A DNA stretch of 14,907 bases from Actinomortierella ambigua (GCA_016098155.1 JAAAJB010000348.1:22518-37424), one strand, 5' to 3'. Positions 1-8,572 are shown, numbered from the stretch's first letter. Notes: a model not told the origin generated them from the letters alone. Made by a program: numbers and translations.

Positions 1-289
1 GGAGGAGGAGGTGATGTTGTTGTTGTTGCTGTTGCTGTTGTTGTTGGAGCTGGTTTTGAAGGGTGAACAGCGAGATTGGTTGGTCAACTGTTGGCCACAG
101 ACCACTGGGCAAGAGGGCCATGACCATGCATTTGGATGTGTCAACACTGTCGGGAAGGGGCGGGGAGGAAGGCTGGATCTGGCCATAGCGAGCTATGAGG
201 CGAGCTTTGTCTCTCCATTCAAGGCGGTCAAGCAGCACCTTGAGCTGCTTTGTCAGGCCTGGCGGGACCACAAGAGCTGGGATGGCCAT
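1..289 (-). CDS. 5' fragment of a minus-strand gene, possibly TYW2/Trm12-like tRNA wybutosine enzyme
   Basis: Reading leftward from the ATG at 289-287, 96 codons stay open until the window edge, so the 3' part is missing. The ATG sits in good context (CCAATGG). Residues 1-40 include VVPPGLTKQLKVLLDRL followed by a WRDKARLIARYG stretch. This resembles the N-terminus of TYW2/TRMT12 proteins as I recall it (VV, then T, a helix ending L-x-R, a D-K/T-x-R segment, then a PSG/LP stretch). TYW2 transfers the aminocarboxypropyl group in wybutosine synthesis on tRNA-Phe. The catalytic methyltransferase-fold domain would lie outside the window, so the name is tentative. Residues 82-91 are ten consecutive glutamines (CAA/CAG), followed by HHLLL. 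That run would be an unusual insertion, or could mark a misplaced intron boundary. The gene is divergent from NDUFB9, with 201 nt between the two starts. I am fairly sure it is coding and unsure of the family. Confidence 0.5.
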   Translation of the reverse strand, partial: MAIPALVVPPGLTKQLKVLLDRLEWRDKARLIARYGQIQPSSPPLPDSVDTSKCMVMALLPSGLWPTVDQPISLFTLQNQLQQQQQQQQQQHHLLL

Positions 290-490
290 TGGAAAACTGG
301 GAGGAATATCTCTCCTCCTTTGATCTTGTTTTGGGGTGCAGCACACTTTTCGCCCTCTTCAACCCAAAGAGCAGTCCCAAGGTTGCCGCTCGCGCAGATC
401 ATTTCACGCGGGACCTCCCAATCCACTCATCCAAGCAATCCCCTGTTCCATTGCCCCGCTTCCCTCACACCCCTCCACACCATCACCATC
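290..490. promoter_or_regulatory. short bidirectional promoter region between the left fragment and NDUFB9
   Basis: This 201-nt spacer separates two divergent ATGs, at 289 (minus) and 491 (plus). It has no other plausible gene and must hold both 5' UTRs and promoters. The right half is pyrimidine/CA-rich and ends in CACCATCACCATC before the NDUFB9 ATG. I see no clear TATA box. The assignment as shared promoter is inferred from layout only. Confidence 0.4.
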
Positions 491-1413
491 ATGTCCGAGG
501 CACAGATCGCTCACCGCCGCGTGATTCAGTCCCTGTACAAGCGCTCGCTCAAGACCGCTCAGGACTGGTACATCGATACTACTCTCTTCCGCCGCAAGGC
601 TGTCGAGCTCCGCATTCAGTTCGATGCCAACAAGAACATCACCAACCCCCGCCAGATTGCTGCCATCGTCCGTGATGCTGAGCGCCAGTTGGAGGACCTG
701 AGGCACCCTGACCCCTATATCTGTAACGTCATCTTCTTTCCATTTACACTCCACCTTCTCCAAGGAATTAGCGTCGCGGCATGTCCTACGGTTTCAGGAG
801 AGGACCATTCGAGCAGATACGATGGGAGGGGAACAAGGCCTCGGACTTGATTTCCGATGGTCGGATCAGGCCATTTGATGGCCTTGGTATACTCCCCTGG
901 CAATATCCCATGCAATTGGACCATTCCGAGCTATGGACTGTCGTTTTTTGCGATGCCCCGAAGGACCAATTTCACCAAAGACGGGATTTACGCATCGATG
1001 GCACGGACGTCGTTGGCAGTAGGAGCGACCCGGAATAGGGCATGCAGATAGTCATGTCAGCGATCAGGATCTATACACAGGATTGGCTGAAACCATGCAC
1101 GCAGATCATCTCTTTCTCTCTCTCTCTCTCTCTCGTTTTCTTTTCTTTCAACAGTGTCTTCAGGAACCCTTGACTGACCATTCAGCTTTCCTTTCGACCC
1201 ATGATTGACCAATATAGACCCCACTGCTCCTGGCGGTAGCAAGTTTGACCGTAACGTTCACCCCGACATCTCTGTAAGGATTTCTGGATGATTCTGAGAA
1301 ATGGGGATGCCAAAACGCCATGCCGAAGCCTAACATCTTATTTTGCATTATCGTCCATCTGTTCAATCACTTGCTTCTTACAGGAACCCGGTGTTGCTGG
1401 CCACCACCACTAA
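491..1413 (+). CDS. NDUFB9: NADH dehydrogenase (complex I) beta subcomplex subunit 9, LYR family
   Basis: Accessory subunit of mitochondrial complex I (B22 in animals), an LYR-motif protein that binds acyl-carrier protein at the inner membrane. Exons 491-722, 1218-1273 and 1384-1413 give 105 aa. Introns are 723-1217 (GTAACG...ATATAG, 495 nt) and 1274-1383 (GTAAGG...TTACAG). Visible features: the LYR-type motif LYKR at residues 15-18 (the human protein also has LYKRAL), the conserved HPDPYI at 72-77, then PTAPGGSKFDRN at 79-90. This last block matches the family's PGGTSYER region and fixes exon 2. The Tyr codon 78 is split across intron 1 (T+AC). The C-terminus is short and ends in three histidines. 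Exon 1 is rich in C-ending codons, as in highly expressed genes. Exon 3 is only 30 nt and less certain; reading through the donor would add five residues to a TGA. It is tail-to-tail with FKBP25, 314 nt apart. Confidence 0.85.
1115..1134. repeat. (CT)n microsatellite in NDUFB9 intron 1
   Basis: Ten TC dinucleotides in a row, inside the 495-nt first intron. The tract is followed by TTTTCTTTTCTTTCAACAG ending at 1154, a textbook 3' splice site that the conserved protein does not use. Confidence 0.8.
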
Positions 1414-1727
1414 AAAAACCCCGAACCAGCCCACTTCCTCCTCGCCCTACATTCCCATATTTCCCCTCTCACTCCCTAGACTTTTCATTCTTTGCTTTCC
1501 CACGCATTCGCTTCAGAGAATCTTTACGATTAAACCTTTTGACAAACGAAAGAAAAAAAAATGGAATACCATATCAACTTGTTTTTTGTTTTGTTTTGAC
1601 CAAATGCCATACTTTGTTGTAGAATAATTGTACACTGTTTCAAAATAGAGGTGTTGGATATCTGGACATGGAGGGGAAGAGTGTTTCCCATCATGCTTTT
1701 CGCCTTATTTTCTTTTTTTCTTTTTTC
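1414..1727. other. intergenic spacer between convergent NDUFB9 and FKBP25 genes
   Basis: This 314-nt spacer lies between two stop codons and must hold both 3' UTRs. It is AT-rich, with runs of A and T around 1550-1590 and 1710-1727. On the minus strand an AATAAG-like hexamer about 20 nt past the FKBP25 stop could act as its polyadenylation signal. I see no gene. Confidence 0.6.
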
Positions 1728-2622
1728 TTAGTCAAAAGAAACGAGCTCGACGTCAAAAGTCAGGCGAGCGTTAGGAGGGATGGGCACCTTACTCTCAGGA
1801 AGGCCCTTCTTACCATAGGCAAACTCGGGCTCGATGACAATGCGGGCCTTCTCACCACGGGACATGTGCAGGACAGCGTCGTCCCAACCGGCGATGACAC
1901 GACCAGAGCCGATCTTGAAACGCAAGGGGTTGTTCTTCTTCTTGGTGTTGTCGTTGGTATCAAACATGGTGCCGTCCTCGAGGTAGCCAGTGTAGAAGAC
2001 ACCGACGTTCGATCCCTTGCGGGGGAAACCGGACTTGTCACCCTTCTTGATAACGGTCTTGGTGAACTTGGGACCCGTCGCCTCAACCTTCACCTCCTCC
2101 TTCACGCTCGCGGTGGCCGTGGCGGCGGCCTTGGCGTTCAACAATTCCTCCTCAGAAGGCTCATCGGCACCACTTTTTAAAGTAGCGAAAAAAAATAATA
2201 ATAATTAAAGAGATGGGTTGTGGTTAGCGTAAGGGAATACCATTGATCAGCAGCAGGTTTTTTTTTTTTTTGGGAATATGTCAAGAACGAAGCAGCGCAC
2301 ATACCGGAAGGCCTTGCGCTCGAAAAGGGCGTTGTAGGCAGCGGCAAGGTTGTCCTTCTTGGCTATTGGGTGTATGCAATCGACAGTAAAGAGCAATTGC
2401 GTATTGTTAGGGCGTTGGGTGGTTTTCTCTTTTCTTTTGTCCTCAGAAGCAACAAGTTCCAGGCATACCGTTCTTGACGACAGTGGGGATCTTGCCGGTC
2501 AGCTTATACTCGACCAAAAAGTCGTGAGTGGCGCTGGTGTGCAGGAAAGTCAAAATGTCCTTCTTGCTGACAGCGTCGGAGAGAAGCTGCTCTGTGGTCC
2601 AGTCCTGAGTAGGTGTAGCCAT
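1728..2622 (-). CDS. FKBP3: FKBP25-type peptidyl-prolyl cis-trans isomerase with N-terminal BTHB domain
   Basis: Catalyses cis-trans isomerisation of X-Pro bonds. Human FKBP25 is nuclear and binds nucleic acid and chromatin factors. Exons, in transcript order, are 2622-2469, 2362-2305 and 2172-1728, giving 218 aa (human 224). Introns are GTATGC...AATAG (106 nt) and GTATGT...AAAAG (132 nt). The N-terminal basic tilted helix bundle covers about residues 4-71: WTTEQLLSD, SKKDILTFL, then KKDNLAAAYNALFERKAF, aligning with the human BTHB domain. A linker rich in A, T, E and K covers about 72-103. The FKBP domain spans about 104-218. Its pocket residues are present: Y131, F141/D142, F156, V163/I164, W167, Y190 and F210, so it should be active and could bind FK506. 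The segment SKVPIPPNA is two residues longer than in human. The start is set by the conserved MATPTQDWT opening. It is transcribed away from the oxygenase stop, 429 nt upstream. Confidence 0.93.
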
Positions 2623-3051
2623 GGTGATGTTGTTTATTCTTGGTGTGCAAAAAAAAGTAAAAGGGCACAGAGACAATTGTATGGGTGAACCAAAACAAAA
2701 TAGCAGGTTCAAACCCAATGCAAGTCCCAAGCCCTTAATCAGACTTCCGCCATTTATCGCTGTTTGAAATAACCGAATCTTTTGCACCCTCAGTTGAAGC
2801 TGTTTCCAAGACACGACCAGACACGACACGACAGCCCTTTTGGACGTGGAGTGAACAGTTGAAATAAAATAGAGCATTCTACAGCATGATAGAGCTTGCA
2901 AAAGACTGAATGCTTCCTTGATTGCTGAAACCCAGAGCTCCTTCTCTATGATACTTTATTTCCTGTTTATTTCGCCCTTTGATTCTTCGATTCTGTGTTC
3001 TATGCTCTGTGCCAAAACCCTTTTCCCTATTTCCGTGTACCACTATAATGT
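2623..3051. other. intergenic spacer: FKBP25 promoter side and oxygenase 3' UTR
   Basis: This 429-nt spacer lies between two tandem minus-strand genes. The left part should carry the FKBP25 5' UTR and promoter; the right part carries the oxygenase 3' UTR. An open frame runs leftward across it into FKBP25 exon 1, but it is not conserved in character and starts upstream of the MATPTQ start. No other gene is visible. Confidence 0.6.
2955..2971 (-). terminator. two AATAAA polyadenylation signals for the oxygenase gene
   Basis: On the minus strand AATAAA occurs at 2971-2966 and again at 2960-2955, about 80-95 nt past the oxygenase stop codon. Both match the eukaryotic polyadenylation hexamer exactly. 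Actual use is inferred. Confidence 0.5.
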
Positions 3052-4408
3052 TTAGTGCTCCAGGTCGCCGTAGGTCGCATTGAGCTTAAAGTCAAGATAC
3101 TCCTTGGCCGTCATGACATTGTTTTCGTGGACCTGAGGCTGGGTCAGCTGGGTGATCATGGGCGACGGGATTGGGTCCAAGCGGACATCGCAGCTGGGCT
3201 GGATGAAGCAGGCAATCGAATAGCGCGACGAGGTCCGCTGCATCTCGTGGAAGACCACACGGTGCTTGGTCGACTTGAGGAGGCCGTTCGTCCACTTTTG
3301 GAGCAGATCGCCAATGTTGACCAAGATCGAACCCGGAATCACCGGCGCGGCTACCCAGGGGACGTTGTCGTGGATCCGATTGGCTTGAACCTCCAGTCCC
3401 GGGATCCGCCTCTGCAGCAACAACGTACAGCTGCCATAGTCCGAATGAGCACCGGCGGAGGGAATGCCGGGATCGCGGTCCTGTTGAGGGTAGTGGAGGA
3501 AGCGCAGCGTCGTGCCGGATTCGTCTTCCCAGACGTGACTCTTGTCAAAGTAGTGCATGCCGCCATCTTGCTCAGGGATCTTCAACGACAGGGCAAAGCA
3601 CTGCATGACCTGTCGCGCGACACTGTACATGTCTTTGAAGAACTTTTCGACCTCTTCGCGGGTGCCAGCGTCAAACATGCTGAAGGCATGCGCATACTCG
3701 CTCTTGGTCGCATTCGCACCGATATTGAAGCCCCTGGCATTGCGAGGAGCGAATGAAAAAGAGTAATAGCCAGTGTGGGTAAGTATACCACATGGCGGGA
3801 AAAGGTAGCCTTTTTTTTTCTCCATTCTTTCAAATGATGTGAAAAGTAGCCCTACTCTTTGTTGTCGCCTTGCTTATTCATTTCATTGTTCAGATCCAAT
3901 CTATCATCCATGGATGACCGTAGATGACCGTGGATGTAGGAAGGGGGGGGGGTTTCGAAAAGTTGTTAGTAGCGATGGGACACATCACTTACATTCGCTG
4001 ACACGCTCAGCTTCTTTGCCTCCAAAAAGAGGAAGGAAATGAACTACCTTTCCGACAAGAAAGGCGTGTAGCCATTGTTATTCTTGATGGGGTACTTGAG
4101 CTTCTCGGGGAGATCTTGCGCAAAGTACTTTTCAGACTGGGCAAACACGCGGTCAATCATGTCTTGGTCGACGCCATGGTTCATCAGGTAGAAGAAACCA
4201 ATGCCCAGACTCGCAACGCCAATCTGACGCGCGCACTCTTCAGGATCGGTTTGGAAGAGGCTAAAGTCGATCACAGGGATTTGTTCTTTTTTTTTTTTAG
4301 ATTAGGGTGGAGATGTGTGAGTACAAGTGGACTATCCGAGAAATAATATTAGTAGCTATGAAGCTTAAAATGCGTATTCATTGCGAATGTACCAATGCCG
4401 GCCGCCAT
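3052..4408 (-). CDS. 2-oxoglutarate/Fe(II)-dependent oxygenase, isopenicillin-N-synthase-like fold
   Basis: Oxidises an unknown small molecule using 2-oxoglutarate, O2 and Fe(II); probably cytosolic, as there is no signal peptide. Exons, in transcript order, are 4408-4393 (16 nt), 4285-4048, 3900-3856 (45 nt) and 3733-3052, giving 326 aa, a typical length. The non-haem oxygenase N-terminal domain starts at IPVIDFSLF (residues 8-16) with GFFYLMNHGV about 38-47. The micro-exon supplies RLDLNNEMNKQGDNKE (85-100), completing the family's GDxKExFNIG motif with exon 4. The core has H196 and D198 (GAHSDYG), H257 (STKHRVV) as iron ligands and R270 (RYS) for 2-oxoglutarate. All are intact. It resembles the S. 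pombe UPF0676 type; the substrate cannot be read from sequence. The first-exon join (G+AA) rests on the good MAAGIEQIPVIDF result and a GTACAT donor. It is divergent from URI1, with 592 nt between starts. Confidence 0.92.
3911..3940. repeat. 10-nt tandem repeat in oxygenase intron 2
   Basis: Units TGGATGACCG, TAGATGACCG and TGGATGTAGG follow one another; the third is degenerate. They lie just upstream (in transcript sense) of the 45-nt micro-exon acceptor, where a branch point would be expected. A run of ten or more G follows at about 3942-3952. Confidence 0.7.
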
Positions 4409-5000
4409 GGCTGAAATGAGTGAAATGGGTATGAGATGAAGGTGAGAAAAAGAGTGTTGTTGACTTCCTGAGGCCAACTAAGCACCATCAAAAGCAACTA
4501 ATCTTCGAAGATGTTACTGCGCTGTTGCCCCAATGCCTGTGGTTTCTGGAGCCCCTGGCTCGGGGAAGAGAGACATATCATGCAACTGGTACTTCGCCCT
4601 TCACGCTCCCCTGAGTTGCTTCCTCGAAGAAAAGGAAAGAAGACCGACCTCCTCGCTTGTCGTCATGGTTTACTACGCCTCCTTCCTTCTCATTTTTGCA
4701 TGTTGAGAGTTCATGAGAAAAGTCCCTTTGAGAGACCAGGGCAAAGAACGACCAAAAGAGAGACAGAGACAGAAGGAGAGAGAGGTAGAAGGAGAAGAGA
4801 GACACAGGCAGTCGACTTGATAAATAGAACTGACATGTATATGACACTGCCGTGGACATTCAGATTTACGCACTCTATGGGGTAGTCCGATTTTTCGGGC
4901 CATTTGGGCCCTAGTGACTGTTACCAATGGTACTCTGGAAGAAAAAAAATGGTTTTATTTCCCTGCATAGGGCTGATTCGATCCCTACCGTTTTCACAAC
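4409..5000. other. intergenic spacer between divergent oxygenase and URI1 starts
   Basis: This 592-nt spacer should hold both promoters and 5' UTRs. It contains a purine-rich stretch (AGAGAGACAGAGACAG and similar) at about 4756-4808. The open frames crossing it on both strands are low-complexity and show no family resemblance. No RNA gene is evident. Confidence 0.6.
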
Positions 5001-8000
5001 ATGAGCAGCAAAGGAAAACAGAAGCAGCCAAGCCCCGGCGATGAGGCCAATGCGACAGAGCTGTCGACCTACTTCGCCAAGGTCTCAGCAGCAATGGCAA
5101 GGATCGATGAGGAAATGGCGCGATGGAACAACTACAAGGCCGATTACAAAGCGCTCAAGGAAACCTTGCAGGACCTGCCCAAACAGACCACCCACAATAT
5201 CATGGTATGCAACACCCTTCCCCCCTGGATATTTGACAAACGCTGTGCTACCTTTTGTGTGTTATTTTAGAGTACCAACATCCTTTCTATTACGTCGTGT
5301 TTTTTTTTTCTTTTTTAGGTGCCGCTGGGAAGCTTGGCCTTCATGCCTGGACAGCTTATCCACACCAACGAAGTCCTCGTCATGCTTGGTGACAATTGGT
5401 TCGTCGACCGATCGGCGCACCAAGCCTCGGAGATCGTGGATCGACGCGTAGCTCGTATGTTCTTGCTGCCATCTCTTCTAGACAAAATGCGGAATCTGTT
5501 TCACGTTCAAAGAGCATTGATGCAACACAGCCTTTTGCTTTTTTTTTGTTCTTTTGGATTCTATTCCACTGACTGCTCTTTCATCTTCTTGCTTCCTTGT
5601 AATTATAGTGGTTCAAGAGAATCTGGACAAGTTGATTGAGCAGCAAAAGGAACTCCGCGAGAAGAGCGGTATTGCACCAGGTCTTTTGGGTGGACAAGAG
5701 GTAAGATCAGGAATAGACACTCACTCCATATGTGGACTGCTATGCAACCTTCTGGACGAACAAATCTAACATAACACGTGAATTTCACCATTGTTTCTAA
5801 TTGCAAATTTTTACAGTATAATGAGGAAGGGCTGCCGATCGTTGACATTGTAGAGCCTTATCAGTCGGACGAGGAGATGGAAGTGGAGCAAGAATCAAAG
5901 AAGGTCTTCAACCCCGAGTCGATGCCAACGCCAAATAAATCCAAGGAACAACTGGCCAAAGATGCTGCTCTGCTGAAGCGCCTCGAGGAGTTGGAGCGCG
6001 AAGACGAGGAACGCGAGCGGCGCCGCGCCGCAGGCGAGGAGGTCACGTCAGATGAAGACGAGGATGAAGAAGAAGAAGGACAAGGGGAAGAGGACGAAGA
6101 TGAGTATGAGTACGATAGCGAGGATGACTTCCGTCCTAGGAATCTGGACTCGGACGAGGAATACCCTGAAGCAATGTACGACGACTCGGAAGACGAAGAA
6201 CAGGATATGGAGGTGGATGATGATGATGAAACAGCAGCAGCAGCAGCAGCAGCAACGGCATCCAAATCATCTGGCAATAAGAAGAAGAAGGTTCGCTTTA
6301 CTGACGACACTAAGAAGGCAGCAGCACCTAGTCGCTCAACAGGCGCCAAGCCGAGATCCCCTGCGGATCTTATTCAGCGGATGAGAAATCAGGCTCTTGG
6401 ACTCCGTGGCAGTGGTAGCAGTGGAGGTGCTGGTTCATCTCACGTCGTGACACTGGATAACCTCGAGTCCACCTTTGCTGGAATGAATGTAGACGGAGAG
6501 GACGGGGACGAAGCAGATGGGCTGACAGGTCTGCCAAAAGAGCTGGATTGGAGCGCACTGGAGAGAATGGCGCTGAGAGACAAGGAAAATAGCGGCAATG
6601 CCAGTGCTAGTGCCAGTAAGGGCAAACAGGTCGTCTCTCCTGCAACGACGACTGCAACAGCAACAGCAGGAGCAGAAGCAGCGCCTCCTCAGAAGAAGCA
6701 ATCACTGTTTAGACAGTCACGACAAGTCGCGGTGGGCGATGTCCAGGAGACCCAACCTGCCTCTGCACCGCCGACGGCAAAAATGTCTCGATTCGCACAG
6801 CAGCGTGCTCAGGCGGCAGAGGCGGCCGCTAAAGCTACAACTACAGCCGCGGCTACAGCCACAGCTACAGCCACAGCTACGCCTGCCGCTGCTCGAGGTG
6901 GCGTGTCAGAGAAGGTGGTCGAGAGAGGAGGCGTGGTAGCAGAGACAGAGGCAAAGCCCGTTGAGCGGTCGGCAGTGACGGGATTCCGGGATGTGATCGA
7001 AAACACCTTTACACGACCCACTCCACCAGCAGCATCACCATCTGGCACGTCGTCCAGCCATCCACGGCTTGAGGCAGGGGAGGCGGATGAAGAAGAGCCA
7101 TCCACTAAGAAGAAGAGAAAGTCGCTCTTCCGCCAATTAGCCCAACAACAGCAAAGCTCGTCCATGATGATGATGGAGCCTGAACCTGCCACACCCTCGG
7201 ACGCATACATGGAGGTGGATGAAGAGCCCAAGATAGAAGGCACGGCCACCATCCCACAGGTGATGAATGCGGCGTCGCCCAGCAAGAGCCCACTGCCCAG
7301 GGTAGGTGGTGTCAAGATTCCAGAAGTGGGCGCGGCTTCGTCGTCGTCGTCATCCTCCTCTCGACCTGTTCGCGTGATTAAGCCAGTCGAGAACACTCAG
7401 TTACGTGATACATCCATCATGAAGGGCGGTGTAGTGGAGAAAGATAAGGTGGACCCTGTAGATGAAGACGAGGTTGAGGAAGACATGCTGATGCGACAGG
7501 TACGAAACGTCTGAAGGAAGAATTGGATTTGGTTTTGCAGATTGAGATAAGGTGCACAATGCAAAAAAAGGGGGGGCAGAAACAGCAATAATTTTACCTT
7601 AATTGGCTCAATAATCGTTAATATTTTTTTTTCACCCGGTAAATTCTAGGTGGTGAGCGAATATCAAGAACGGCGTCAGGCTATGATTGCAAAGTACGGT
7701 GCTTTCAACCGTGAAGATATTGAACGTATCTGGGAGCAACAGGTGGTTTTGCCGCCCGAGGTCAAAGAAAGCCTCCAGGAGGCTGAAGCACAGCAGAATC
7801 TGCTGAAGGATACAAGAGAGGAAGGCGTGGGCAGCAGCTCATTAGGTGCTGATGGAGAGAGAGGAGAGAAAGAAGAAGCAACAGACGATCAACAGCAAGA
7901 GTCCAAGGCGTCATCGTCGATAGGTTCCAGGAACAGGCCGCCTAAGAAGGTGTCTTTGTTCCGAGCTGCTCGGCTGACAGGCGCTTTGGCCAAGGAATAA
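5001..8000 (+). CDS. URI1: URI1/Bud27-type unconventional prefoldin RPB5-interactor homologue
   Basis: URI/Bud27 proteins are prefoldin-like scaffolds that bind the RNA polymerase subunit Rpb5 and act in polymerase assembly and TOR-linked control. Exons are 5001-5204, 5319-5454, 5609-5700, 5817-7499 and 7650-8000, giving 821 aa. Donors are GTATGC, GTATGT, GTAAGA and GTACGA. An alpha-type prefoldin domain covers about residues 15-145: a coiled coil, the hairpin VPLGSLAFMPGQLIHTN (69-85), then RRVALVQENLDKLIEQQKEL as the second helix. YNEEGLPIVDIVEP (145-158) is the family's conserved post-prefoldin block. Then come acidic stretches, a seven-alanine run from (GCA)n near 283-289, KKKKVRF (299-305) and Ser/Ala-rich low complexity. 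Basic-SxF motifs recur at S440, S468, S580 and S807; the last, KKVSLFRAARLTG near the end, resembles the fungal URI C-terminal motif. Other genes here lack such low complexity. Confidence 0.88.
6231..6255 (+). repeat. (GCA)n trinucleotide repeat encoding polyalanine in URI1
   Basis: A run of CAG-type trinucleotides in the URI1 reading frame, read as GCA, encodes seven consecutive alanines between an acidic DDDDE stretch and the KKKKVRF motif. Such tracts usually vary in length between strains. Confidence 0.85.
6852..6887 (+). repeat. 12-nt coding tandem repeat in URI1
   Basis: GCTACAGCCACA occurs twice in a row, followed by a degenerate third unit (GCTACGCCTGCC). It encodes an alternating Ala-Thr stretch in the low-complexity middle of URI1. 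Confidence 0.75.
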
Positions 8001-8021
8001 TCAGCATGCTGAGTTGTCCAA

Positions 8022-8027
8022 AATAAA
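8022..8027 (+). terminator. AATAAA polyadenylation signal after URI1
   Basis: An exact AATAAA hexamer lies 22 nt past the URI1 TAA, with a T-run downstream at 8059-8070 that could serve as the downstream element. Use is inferred. Confidence 0.5.
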
Positions 8028-8326
8028 AAAGGCCGAGGGAAGAAGGAGAGGATCGCCCTTTTTTTTTTTTGGTCTATTTTGGATATTCGTTTGAATCAGG
8101 AGCGGTTACATGTCCAGCAGGAGTTGGACTCCACAAGGTTGCCGTACCGGTTTATTATTCATGTTGGGATTTGCGTGAACGCTGCTAGTGTACTGGGGGG
8201 GAAGAGGAGAGGGGATCGAACGCCATTTCGTTGTTGGTTTCTGCCACAAAGTTCAGGGTCCACGGACAAGATACAACAATCCTGGTAACAATGAATGGAC
8301 AACCTAGACTGAAGAGAATGAGAGGG

Positions 8327-8342
8327 AGAGAGAGAGAGAGAG
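8327..8342. repeat. (GA)n microsatellite
   Basis: A short run of GA dinucleotides lies in the spacer after URI1, followed by GGGAAAGGA and then a ten-T run. Confidence 0.7.
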
Positions 8343-8568
8343 GGAAAGGAGCCCTCTTTTTTTTTTTGCAACAGCTCTCAGACTTTCCAACTCTCCACAC
8401 GCAAATTACTCCTATCATCCACATGTAGGGTTCCCAGACCAGCCTTCCTTTCCCTGCCACACCCTTTCCCTCCACTCTTCCGCATGCCACTGGTGTCTAT
8501 GGAGGGGAATGTTGTGGCTCAAGAGGGATGGACTACATCTAGAAGGTTGTTTGTTCCTCTCTGTCTCT

Positions 8569-8572
<4 letters not shown>

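Noticed and set aside
11..850. 279-aa plus-strand open frame starting in leucine repeats
   Set aside because: Its first part is the antisense of the polyglutamine gene. It shares the NDUFB9 exon 1 frame but runs through the promoter upstream and intron 1 downstream; only 491-722 is real coding sequence.
781..1051. Open frames inside NDUFB9 intron 1, considered as an extra exon or nested gene
   Set aside because: No phase-compatible splice sites link them to exon 1 without a stop, and skipping them restores the conserved YPTAPGGSK block.
3055..3756. 233-aa plus-strand frame
   Set aside because: Antisense of the large oxygenase exon, which has intact catalytic residues on the minus strand.
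4511..4927. Plus and minus frames in the oxygenase/URI1 spacer
   Set aside because: Low-complexity purine-rich sequence, no domain, overlapping on both strands.
5861..6349. 162-aa minus-strand serine-rich frame
   Set aside because: Antisense shadow of the acidic URI1 exon 4, where Asp/Glu codons read as Ser on the other strand.
6809..7396. 195-aa minus-strand frame
   Set aside because: Antisense shadow of the Ala/Thr/Ser-rich part of URI1; composition mirrors the coding strand and no family is recognised.
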